Source of the DNA: Symbiodinium natans
Taxonomy: Eukaryota; Sar; Dinophyceae; Suessiales; Symbiodiniaceae
Direction: 5' to 3'
DNA: 38,811 nucleotides
Assembly: GCA_905221605.1 (NCBI GenBank)
Contig: CAJNDS010002593.1
Coordinates: 311,314-350,124, forward strand
Shown here: piece by piece, positions 1 to 9,612 of the stretch
How positions within the stretch are numbered: the stretch's first letter is position 1
How the letters are laid out: the number at the start of each line of letters is the position of its first letter
Program-made: the position numbers and the translations under genes
Notes under the pieces: generated by a model
What the model saw: only the letters and a program-made list of their open reading frames with translations
What the model was told of the DNA's origin: nothing
The model's database searches: none

Positions 1-838
1 CCTGGGTCTAAGGTGGGGTGGCGCAACACTCCCGCGGCACCATGTCATCCGGCCAAACGCTGCTCCTGCCGGTCCCGCACAAGGCCCTGCTGGGCAGAGA
101 GAGGGGAGTAAGATGATCGCCAAACTCGCCCTGGCAATAGGCGATGTTCCCAGGCTGTCAAAGTTAACCTCGCAGGAAATCCAGTCATTCCTCACCATGA
201 TAGCTTGTTCTTCTTGGCCTGTGCAGGTACTGAGTTTCGAGTTTTTCAAGGTTCGGGCCATCGACTGGGCTCTTGAAAAGAGCAAGCAGGTCAACAACTG
301 CGGCCAAGAGTGTCTTGGCTCCTCGCTCGGGGCCCTTGCTGAAAAAGTCCTTTTCGTGAAATTCCTTCGAGTGCAGCACCATTCTGGTTTGAATAGAAGC
401 TCTGTAGCAACCGAAAGTACCAGAGGAGATTCACAGTCTTGCCCAGGCCGAGAGGTTGGACTCTCTTTAACGTGCAAACCCGCCCCCACTCAAACCGTGT
501 GAAACCCAGAGACTCGGACCCCCCAGCATGTTGCTGAGCCGGGACTCCTACTAAAGAGAGTCCAAGTTGAGCATGATGCAAGGTACAGAATAGCAGTGTG
601 TGCACGCTGCTCACTGCAGCCGGGAAAACAGAACAGAGAGGCACTCGGTGCAAGGACGTGTCGCCCTACCAGCGGAGCAGCAAAATCGCTCAGCACCTCC
701 GTGTGCGATGACAGAAAGACCTTCGATGACGTGCAGAACTTAAAAAGCTCGTATTCACCCTGAGCACCTGTCAAGCTACCCTCATGAGACGTATGTCCCC
801 AAGGTGCAGCTGTCAAATTCATTTTCCTGCCGCTACAG
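1..838. other. no gene recognised
   Basis: Several short open frames overlap on both strands and none stands out by codon usage or protein character. A 129-residue + frame (113-502) is open but resembles nothing I know. This stretch may hold an intron or the 3' end of an upstream gene. Nothing firm can be called. Confidence 0.3.
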
Positions 839-3683
839 GTTCCCCAAACAGCGAGCCACGCGCCACCGCGCGGCGCAGACGAGGAGCTTGCGAGTCGCAT
901 GGCAGATGCGTTTCTGTTTGGCTTCAGGTTTTTTTGGGTGTCAAGATGTGTCAAGGCTTCGGAATTTAGTTTTCAGAAGGCTGGCAATCTTTCGCTGTCT
1001 CATTGAAGTTTGTTGGCTGCCGGCACTTGCTTGCACTTGCTGGCTCTTGTAGCATTGACCTGACACTTGCAGGGTCCAAGATGGCATTGACACACCTCAG
1101 CAACTGACGCAGAAGCTGCGAAACACGTATTGAGACTCGACTGTGTCTTAAATTCTGTACTACTTTGTACTACTATGTATGTACTACTCTATTCGGGTTT
1201 GGGAAGTAGAGGTTCGCTCCATGACTCCATGCCACGCTGTCCAAGGCCTGCGCGGCTCCCTCGCGGGCGCAGCTCCAGCCGGGTCCTATTCGAAAATTCG
1301 ACTGAGTGCGATGTCCCAAGGGTGTGCGAGGACGTGCCAGGCGCTGGCAACCGCTACTTGCTCTGGCTGAGGTGGACTTGGCAACAGGAACCTCGCGCAG
1401 CAGCGGTCCCAGAGTCATGTAACAATGCAGAGTCATGCAAAGTAACTGTGTGAAGACCCTTTTGGTGTTTCAGTTGCTTTCGTTTCCCAGGCTCGACGTT
1501 TGGACTCCGGCGACGGGACTTGGGCTCAAAGGAGTTCAAGTTCGTCCCCTTTGAGGCGCATGAGCTGTTGCCGCAAGGTTTGTGGCAGTTTGTGGGTGTT
1601 TCGGGTTTTTGCACGCTGCAAGATACCAGCAGACAACAAAAATTAGCTGTGAAGCATGTGAAGCTTGCTTGCTACAGTGCTACTCAGCCAATGTCGTCAG
1701 GCTGCCCTGGATGCACGTGTACTGCGACCTCTGTCTCGCATCGCTGAGACGGCCGCAAGGCGAAACATGGAGTAAAATAGCGAACATGGTAGGGCCGTAA
1801 ACCACCATGAGGCCTCGTGAGCCGTACATGCCCCAAGTTTCTTTGGGCTGATTCCAGGCCCATCCTCTGGCGGGTTTTGCAAGATGAGAACGGCTTGCCA
1901 GGGTCTCAGAGCCCCCCCCGCCCCCCTTCGGTGGTCCGCTGGCCTTTCGAAAGCTCTGGTGGCTCTGGTGAGCAGAGGCTGCAGCATCTGGCTGCCATTC
2001 GGCTGGTGGCCTTCCTCGAGCGTGAGACCGCTGTTGGTGGACTCGTGAAAAGGATCGCTCCGACGTCAGTGGAGATGTTGCCGGCATCTCTTCAGACTTA
2101 ACGCTGATTCTATTGACAGGCTGTACCACAAGCTGCAAGGATACCAGCGGGGCTTTGCAGGCCCGGCGCTTTACCTGTTCGCCTCAGGCAATGGACAGCA
2201 AGCAAACTTCGGAGTCAAGGGATCTACTTGTGCCAGTCGTTGCAAGATCTGCGCCGCTGTGTGCTTTGATTTGCCAGGCGTGGGGCCGGAAGAGTTGTCT
2301 CTGCTGACCGCAGAGGTTCGTGCAGCACTAGACACGGCCTCAGCATGCCCAGATTCCAGCGCGGAAGTGTTACGAAGATATTATCAGTATTGGAAGAAGT
2401 TCCCCCCCCAAACTTGCGGGATGCGAGCAGTTTCCAGGCTGAAGGCCTGGAGTCCGTGGCTGGCTCGCAAATTCGGCCTCAAGCTCGGCATCGCGACCCC
2501 TTTTCGGGACGCGGTGAAGAGCTGCAGGTGCCTTTCGTTGTCCTCAGCCTCACCGGAATGTATTAAAGTTACGATTAAACGGACTTTCGGAAGTTTGAGA
2601 TACTGAAAGCGGGGCCCTGGCTCAATGCAGGCTGGAGCCGTGGCGAAGCTGTGCTTGCAGAACCTATCTATGGACATGTCAAAGGGACCTGGCCTCAGCG
2701 CCTTGGCAGCAATGGCTTACAGCAGGGTCGGATGTTGCGCTGCTCTCACAATCTCTCACACTACATTCCCATTTTTGAGGCGTGGATCCCTTCACCTTGT
2801 TGGATGGGGTCAAGCTGGGCTATCAGTCACCTACGCCGCTGCCAGACATTCTGGACCCTGCGGCACTGGAAGCTTGGACTCAAATTGGATTCTTAGGGCC
2901 TTCGGCTGCGGCTAAACAAGCCACCCGTGAATCCAAGCTCCTCATGAAAAGAAGCCATGGCTCGTCTTTTGTCTAGTTCTGCTTTGGCACGCTAGCCGGT
3001 GACTGGTAAATTGCGCGACCTCATTGTCCCCCGCCCCCCGCAGGAAGGGTACTCAGCGGTGTGTGCACTTCTTCTTCGACTTCGATGTGCCAGCCAAGCT
3101 CTACAAGAGGTCACTTGTGCACACAGAGGGGCAAGAAGTGTGCTGGGTTAAGCTTGTGTGTTTTGGCATGTTTGCGTGGTGAAGAGCCCTCCTGTGTGCA
3201 CATATGTCTCGATGGATCGTGTAATTCCTGCGGCTGCAGTCTTCTACAGCGTTGTTGGCTTCCTTGAGGTTCACCAGCTACCAGTATTCGGAGCCTCTGG
3301 CATGTTTGGACGCGAAGGGGCAGAGTGCTGCACAAGTCCTACCAAGAGATTCAATACTGAGTCACGAGCATCCCTTGATGACAGAACCGACCGGGGGCTT
3401 TGCTCAACTCTCCTATTTATGTGGCCCAGTGGGGTCCCTTTGTTCTCTTCTCCCGTTGGGGGCCGCTTGCTTGTTTCAGGCTTTGGTGGCCGTGGTGCCC
3501 AGCGCACGCCTCTCGCAGCCCTTCAGAGGAAGGCCCGCAGGTTTTGAAAAAGCGCTGGGTTGCAGTGGCCAAGAAGCTGAGTTCGGTGGTCTCAAACTGT
3601 GCTGCACCACGGCTTTCTACGAAACCACCAACCGTGGTGAATTGGTTACAGTAATTCTCCCCAATGGCGCACGTGCACACTAA
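839..3683 (+). CDS. multi-exon gene of unknown function (partial model)
   Basis: I do not recognise the product. Phase-compatible exons are 839-927 (contains DEELASRMADAFLFGF), 1341-1387, 1491-1577 (contains SKEFKFVPFEAHELLPQ), 1688-1788, 1976-2064, 2120-2229 (contains YHKLQGYQRGFAGPALY), 2278-2315, 2360-2527 and, after an unresolved junction, about 2610-2726 and from 2780 (contains DPFTLLDGVKLGYQ). Further coding-like sequence lies at 3043-3160 (HFFFDFDVPAKLYKRSL) and 3266-3480. Introns 2065-2119, 2230-2277, 2316-2359 and 2727-2779 are only 44-55 bp, with GT/AG ends and, in most, a pyrimidine run before the acceptor. The donor of the intron 1388-1490 reads GA. Codon third positions in these frames are rich in C/G, as in the identified genes of the window. 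Start and stop are not fixed; the last exons could belong to a second gene, and a stop at 3681-3683 is the latest plausible end. Confidence 0.45.
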
Positions 3684-4237
3684 CGCCTCTACACGTGCCT
3701 GCGCCCTCGCCTGCGCCCATGTTCATTCACCCGTAGACTGCTTGTCTAAGTTGAATATCTCAAGGTTGAAATTGATTGAATATTGAGGAGTGGATGGAAG
3801 CTTCTGTAGCCGTGATGGAAGCTTGGCTTCCCTAGACCTGTCAATACCTGTGCAAAGGTTACAAGATCGATTTGTTAACATTCTTACATAGGAAATGCTA
3901 GAGGCGTAAAGCAATCGTAGCAGTTGCCTGTTTCTCTGTATGAGGTGGATTTGCTTCGCGCAGAGCTTGGGCTCGGACCTCGATGCGAGACAGAGTTCGA
4001 GCCATTTTAGCACCGACGTGTAGCACGATGCCGACATTGCCGCGAATTTTCATGCCAAGGCACTTCCTGTCCTGCCCGGGCCCAAACTCACATCGAGGGT
4101 AGATGGGATCAAGCAGACTCAAGGTGGTCTTCGGCAGCTCGAAGCATCGCACATGAGTCACATGAGTCATGAGTCACAGCTGACGGCAATGCTACTCCTG
4201 CCCAGCCTTACAAGGGGAAAGCTCTCAGAGGCACAGC
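3684..4237. other. non-coding stretch
   Basis: No coding frame with convincing protein character. It contains a direct short repeat of ATGGAAGCTT (about 3794-3824) and triple ATGAGTCAC-like repeats near 4153-4177. Probably intergenic, between the unknown gene upstream and the Ala-rich gene downstream. Confidence 0.35.
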
Positions 4238-5696
4238 TTGGTCCACCCAAAGCCCCAAAGCCCAGCCCAGCAGGAGTCTAGAGGAGAGGAGGAGGAGGAA
4301 TCAGCGGGTTCAGGTTTGGAGCACTACGTCCGCGTCGATATCCTAGAGAAGGCAGGTGCCCCAGCAGAGACAGATGCTGAGCTTGGTTCTGGAATCCCAG
4401 AGCCTGCAAAGCACGCTGTCAAGTTTGAACAGTTTAGGGCTTAGGGTGAAGAGCACAAACCAGTACGTCTCACTCCGAGCCGATGTTCCAGACTTCAGTG
4501 TTTGTCGCAAGGAGTCGATCGTCCTCGAGCGGCAAATCGCATCCCTGGTGACCGAGGTGCCTTCGGTAGTACAGTGCTTAGTACAGGCCCCTTTTGGTCC
4601 CATTCTGGCAGCCCGGAGGCGCTTGAAGGCCAACTCACTCTCGGCAGAGACGAGGACGGGCAGCGCAACGTTCTTGTGAGCCTTCCGGCCAATCAACGGC
4701 AACTGTGAGTGGCCTTTTTTTCGAACCAAAGGGGAATCAAGCTTGTTTGTGAGCACCAGTCTTGATTCGTTGAGAGGAACCTCTTCGCACAGTGGACATA
4801 CTGCAGAGGGTGCGGCAGATGCACCGAGAGCACCTCCGGCAGATATTGCAGGCTGGGACCAGTGCCTGCCTTTGGAGGTTCGTCAGCTGCCGACACTTGC
4901 TTTGAGAGGACCCTGCTGCCAGAACCCAGAATGCGTTCCCTATCTTGCTCTGCGTCCTGTTGCGGATTGTATCGCTTGTTCTCATCCGCACCCAGCAACC
5001 AGTAACGTCACGCCAGAAAGAACACTTTTCGTGACTGCACCACAACCACGCAACCACTGCGTCACAGTGCGTCCAGGAGCAACACGTCTCCATTGGCTCC
5101 ATGCATCGATGTTCATTTCTTGCGCTTCTTTGGCCCCTGCTTTGGGGAAGGCCTGTCTGCTTGTCCCCGACCTGAGCACGGTCCTTGCAGATCTCCACCA
5201 GCTGCTGGCCATGGCAGTATGATCCCCAGATAGCTCACCACCGACCTGGTGCCGATTGGCAGCGTGCAGCGTGCTGCAGCATGCCATTGAGGTCCGCCTC
5301 AAGGACATTCTGCAACAAATGCCTGGGGCTTTGGCGGTCAGAGCAGCCATCGGCTTGTGCGGTGGTCCTGCATGCTGGGCTCTGCTGTGAGAGGGCTGCT
5401 GCACATGAGAGCCCTCGAGCCCCAAATCGAGGCTTCAGCAGCTTCAAACGTTTGAGTCAGCAAGGCAGGCTGAAATTATTGCCTTTCGGCATTGGGTTCA
5501 GGATGCAGCCAGAAAGCAGAAGGTATCATGATTCAACCAGTTATGTTGCTTCAAGTGGGCAGGCAACGGCCTTCTGTGGAGTCGGCTGCCGTGGAGCAGG
5601 CCACCCGAAAACTCATGCGTTGGACCAAGTGCTCTGGGCAGTTGCCCTCAAGCACTGGCAACAATGCGAGGTTTATTCAGCTCATCTAAGCCTAAG
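4238..5696 (+). CDS. probable 5' exons of the Ala-rich protein gene
   Basis: Several short frames look coding but I could not chain them reliably: about 4290-4420 (EHYVRVDILEKAGAPAETD), about 4790-4860 (VDILQRVRQMHREHLRQILQ), about 5278-5335 (HAIEVRLKDILQQMPG) and about 5441-5522 (SARQAEIIAFRHWVQDAARK, followed by a GTATCA donor at 5523). The pieces are amphipathic helices with spaced Trp/His, vaguely like Sfi1-type helical repeats, but this is only an impression. They lie directly upstream of, and on the same strand as, the alanine-rich exons and probably belong to the same transcript. An alternative is an independent gene ending before 5697. Confidence 0.3.
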
Positions 5697-7059
5697 ACGC
5701 TGATCTCCCGGCAATCGGAAAGAAGCAGTCAGTATTGTTGGATGTCTGGTCCGGTGCCTCCTGCGATCCGGAGGCACTTGACGCTGCCCAGGCTTCTGCC
5801 GCTTCTTCCTCGGCGTGCTGTTTGCTCTTGCTTGGAGTCTGCAGGGGTGGCCCTAAACCCTAAACCCTAAACCCTAAACCCTAATCCCGTTGGCAGATCA
5901 GGAATTTCACATGAGGGGTTGGTGTCCGGCCTTGCCCAGGATTTGGCAGCTGCTGAAGGTTTCGAGCCGGAGAATCAGGTTGCAGCCGCAAGCTTAGCGG
6001 CATTGGTTGGGAGTTTAATTTCTTATTTCCATTTCATGACATTTGATAAAAGACCCCTCGCCCGGCGCCTCTCCCCCAGTCCTCCTCCCCTTCTCCTGAG
6101 CGTTCTGCGGTTCCAAAGTCCAAAAAGCCTCTCTCTCTCACACACACTCACACTCACACTGACACTGGCACTGACAGTGACACTGACACTGACACAAACA
6201 GCTCAGCGCGCGAGCCAGCCGCGATTAGGACAACAAAGACGTTGCTGGCATCCTCTGACAGCAAGTTATTGTGACTGAGAGCTACTGGCAGCGAGCAAGA
6301 TGTTCGCCTTGTAAGCCGAGGCCGCTGCCAACGCCGCCGCTGATGCCGCGGGTTCTTTGAACCTGCCGATGGGAGCCCAAGTCGCCGTTGCTGCGGTGGC
6401 TGCTGCCCGGATTGCCGTCGAGCTCCAAATGTCCCAGGATGATGCTGCTGATGCAGCAGCATCATGCTCAGAACGAGTGACCCAAGCCATGGGACAGAAT
6501 GCCGACGTACAGGCTCAGGCAGCAGACGCCGCAGCTATCATCGCTGGGTACCTTGTGGCATCTCATGTGGGCGAAGGCCCTATTGCAGCTGGCCTCGAAG
6601 CAGGCAGAGCCATGAGAGCTGCAGGCAGCACCGCAAGAGAGCAACTCTTAGCAGCTGGAGATGCTGCCATGCACGCCGCTTCTGCTGCCAATGTGCCCAC
6701 AGAGCTGCAGCTCGTGGCTGCAGCAACTGCCATAGGTCGCACTGCAGCAGTGGGACGCATCCGAAGCTCCAGAGTCGAGTATTGCAAGCTCATCACCGAG
6801 CTTGCAGAACAGGCGAGTACAATGCCTGGCCATGGAACGGATGAGGCGACAACAACGGCCTTAAGACTGGATGTTCCCCTTTGGTTTTGCAGTAACCCGC
6901 GGCAAGCCAGCTTAGCCTCGTGTTGGCCTCCTGCACTCCAGTTGCAGTTTTTTTTCGCAGCGTCAACAGGCGACACTGGTGACTGCAGCAGAGGCTGCAG
7001 CTGTGCAGGCCGGGGACCTTCAGTTCTTTTCGGCCACAGTTGGAGTTGTGGGTGCCTGA
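5697..7059 (+). CDS. alanine-rich repetitive helical protein, C-terminal part
   Basis: Four exons join with consistent phase: 5697-5814, 5897-6012, 6316-6812 and 6961-7059 (stop TGA at 7057-7059). Introns are 5815-5896 (82 bp, GT/AG, containing telomeric repeats), 6013-6315 (GT/AG, containing a CACTGA-type microsatellite) and 6813-6960 (GC/AG). The protein is very rich in Ala with about 35-residue imperfect repeats, for example AAGSTAREQLLAAGDAAMHA and ADAAAIIAGYLVAS, predicting long helices without a membrane segment or signal peptide. No catalytic motif is visible. Uncharacterised Ala-rich repetitive proteins are common in dinoflagellate gene sets; function is unknown to me. The N-terminus must lie further upstream (see 4238-5696). 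The gene ends only 70 bp before the ATG of the next + strand gene. Confidence 0.6.
5851..5885. repeat. interstitial telomeric repeat (CCCTAAA)
   Basis: Four perfect CCCTAAA units followed by CCCTAAT. They lie within the 82-bp intron 5815-5896, ending 11 bp before its AG acceptor at 5895-5896. CCCTAAA is the C-strand of the TTTAGGG telomere type found in plants and in dinoflagellates. Confidence 0.95.
6130..6196. repeat. CA / CACTGA microsatellite
   Basis: Runs of CTCTCTCT, ACACACTCACAC and then imperfect tandem CACTGA/CACTGG units. Lies in the 6013-6315 intron of the Ala-rich gene, so it does not affect the protein. Confidence 0.9.
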
Positions 7060-7129
7060 CTGTGCCTGAAGCATTAGAGCCAACCAATGGCTCTCCAGCT
7101 TTGGCCTCTCCCAGCGCCAGGATCCCAAC

Positions 7130-8087
7130 ATGAGCATCGAGGAAGAGAGCCAGGACCGACGGTCATCAAAAGTTCTTGACAAGGCTGAGAGCCTGCGCAC
7201 ATGGAACTTGGCATGCCATCGCAAGGGGGGTGGGGAGTGACGACTGCGCATGGCTCCTACAGTAGGATCTGGTTTTAAAAGATTTATAAATGCTCGACCG
7301 TTTGTCAATTGTTCGGAGCAAGCAGAAGTTTTCCCATGATGCTATAGAGGAAACGACTTCAGGTCTTCCTGTCACTAGTAAGAACCAGGACCTTACCTGT
7401 CAAAAGAAAAGCAGCGCATTGTACACACACGCGCGCACCACCTCGGCAGCCGAACTGGCCCAACGCGCGCTGCAGCAGGCGCAACGGTCCTAGGGGGACC
7501 TGCTTTTTAGTCAATGCAATGTGGGAGGAGCCCACAGCCCGACCATATCAATCTTATGAATCTTCGGCTCCTCCGGGTGGTTTGGGCAGGTCCTACTGAA
7601 GGGGTGGGGGCGTGCAGAAAGTTTCCGGTTGGGGAAGCTGGAAGCCGAGGCGAATTTACTTCGAGCCTCCACCCCCCCCGCTACTGTAAGCAACGCCGGA
7701 GCCATCCCGTGTTTTGGGAACAGGCATTGAGGGAAACCTCTCCGCAGGTTGTTACGGTTGCCTCCAGGCCTCCAGGGACACTCGGCGGGATCAGACACTG
7801 CAGGGATGTTTTTTCTGGGATTCTGGGGGGTCATTGCCTCTGCGGGCTTTTCATACTGGGTGTGCGGGCGGGCATTCCAGGGATATGCAGCAGGACTCTC
7901 TGGGCAGGTCAGCGCTACATAGACCAGGTCAGGAGCACCGGGTGAGGAGGCGAGAAAGGTGGCGTGAAAAAAAGCCCCACACCGCAGGTGGGGCAAACAC
8001 TCCACCTTATCGGAATGCCAGGAGATCCTGATGAGCGAGGTGAAGGACATGGAAGTTGAGATGCGGACGGCACGGGACGCTCCTTGA
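7130..8087 (+). CDS. small single-pass membrane protein, unknown function
   Basis: The start is the ATG at 7130, preceded by a pyrimidine-rich stretch ending in CGCCAG at 7120, a plausible trans-splice acceptor. Exon 1 begins MSIEEESQDRRSSK and ends near 7171-7185 (donor not fixed). The later exons join with matching phase: about 7333-7377 (KFSHDAIEETTSGLPVT), 7450-7486 (ELAQRALQQAQR), 7748-7907 and 8022-8087 (stop 8085-8087). Introns 7378-7449 (strong GTAAGA donor), 7487-7747 and 7908-8021 are GT/AG. Exon 7748-7907 encodes one hydrophobic segment, MFFLGFWGVIASAGFSYWVC, followed by an acidic/basic tail SEVKDMEVEMRTARDAP. The whole protein would be about 115-125 residues. No family is recognised. 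The strongest parts are the last two exons; the N-terminal assignment is inference. Confidence 0.45.
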
Positions 8088-9612
8088 TTGCACCTGCCCG
8101 GCTGCAAATACAGCCAAAGTTCCCTGGTCCGGTCAATAATAAATAAGCGTGAATTTGTCAGCTGTCAGATGTGAGCACAGACATGTTTCTTTGCACAGTC
8201 AATTCTGAGCGGCTGACCATGTGAGCTGTCGAAGGCTGCGGATCAGCAGGCGCAGGCCTCAGTGCGATGTGAATGCATCCTCCCTGCGCGCTTAAGTTTT
8301 GCTAGCGACGTCTGGCGATGTGTCTTGACCTTACTGTAGGTTTCTGGGATCCGCAGCGACTTCCAGCGTGGTGTTCGCACACCTGTCCTGTTCCATCAGC
8401 GTCGCGATCCGTACTGGGCTGCTGAGTTGTGGTATTCAGTGTGGTCTGTGCGATGGCATGACTTAAGCAGAGCTGCGCAAGTAGCAATGGCAGGCGGCAG
8501 GAGGCAGAAAGACAGCACGTAGTGTGTTCGCCAGGCTCCCTTCTGACAGTGCTCCGCAGCTCTGTCGCGCTGGGAACCCCACAGGTGTGGTATGGCTGTG
8601 TAGCTGTGTTATGATGTGTTATGCTGTGAAATTAGCGGACGGGTCCTGGCTTGGGGCGACTGCCATACATCCAACCCAAGATCCACTCCTAGGAGCATCC
8701 TCATCCCACATCGGCAAATGGCGGTGGGTTTTGGCAGAGCACTGGGTTACAGGGCTTCGTTTGCCGGGATTCGATCTTGGTTTCACGAAGGCCATCTCTT
8801 CAGCAGCCCGTTTTGTTGGTGCTCCGAACAGAACTTGCGTTATGGGGTTCCGGGAAATTTTATGGCCCCCGCCCCCCGGCGCCCAGAAAATTGCGGGGAT
8901 GACCTTCTGGGTGTGTTTGGGCCGGGACACTTTCAATTTCGCCAGAGACTTCGGAACCCAAATGGCGAACTGCAACCCTTTCGGTGTCTCCGCGTGCCTG
9001 CGCTGCTCTTACCCAAGTGCCATGTGCTCCGGGCCGGAGAGCATACGAACATGTCACCACACTCAAAAGTCGCACCATGGTTGCCGGCCAAGTCCCGCAC
9101 AGGCCTGGGTCCTGTGCACCTTCCGTGGTCCAAATCGTGCTCCCGCCAAGGTCTCCTGTGCAGTCTTTGAGGCTTGCGTTCGCAGTAGGAGCACTTCCAT
9201 CACTTTCCTCCGCATCTTGGGGATCTTGGATGGGTTGGCTCTTGTGCGTCCGGTCAACTTGGAATGCTTTTGGGGAAAAATCTTGGACTGGTCTTGGCAT
9301 TCTCTAGGAGTGCTTTCGGGGTGCTCTTGGAATGGTTTTTCAAGTGGCCACTTAGCTGCTGTATGAGAAGACCTAGTTTTCACGGCCCATGCTCTCAATC
9401 AGTTTGGACAAAGCTCTTTTTGTGAGGAGACTGACGTACTGCCCACAGATTGCTACTCATGCTGCTGCCTTCACCGGAGACCAGGTGAAATGAGAGAGCC
9501 TGCTTTATCAACCTAGAGCAGCAACGCTAGCAGATGCGAATATGAGCACCATGGGCCGTAGCCCACATGTCAACATGTCATCCCTCGAGTTGCCCGGGGC
9601 TTGGCCTGCGCC
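8088..9612. other. no convincing gene (long but ambiguous open frames)
   Basis: A 280-residue + frame is open at 8524-9366, but 110-185-residue frames are simultaneously open in another + frame and on the minus strand, so low stop density rather than coding explains it. The translation shows no domain, no consistent third-position bias and repeated words such as TTGG/GGGG. I treat this as non-coding spacer, with low certainty. Confidence 0.35.

Noticed and set aside
3990-4020. Possible relict spliced-leader sequence (GAGCCATTTTAGCACC)
   Set aside because: Only about ten bases resemble the dinoflagellate leader (GTAGCCATTTTGGCTCAAG); the 3' half does not match, so retroposed cDNA is not supported.
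7511-8107. 198-codon minus-strand open frame
   Set aside because: It runs antisense through exons 7748-7907 and 8022-8087, whose + frames have a clear membrane segment, tail and splice signals; the minus translation has no recognisable character.
8524-9366. 280-codon + strand open frame
   Set aside because: Other long frames are open in parallel on both strands, there is no domain, and codon third positions do not differ from background; best explained by low stop density.
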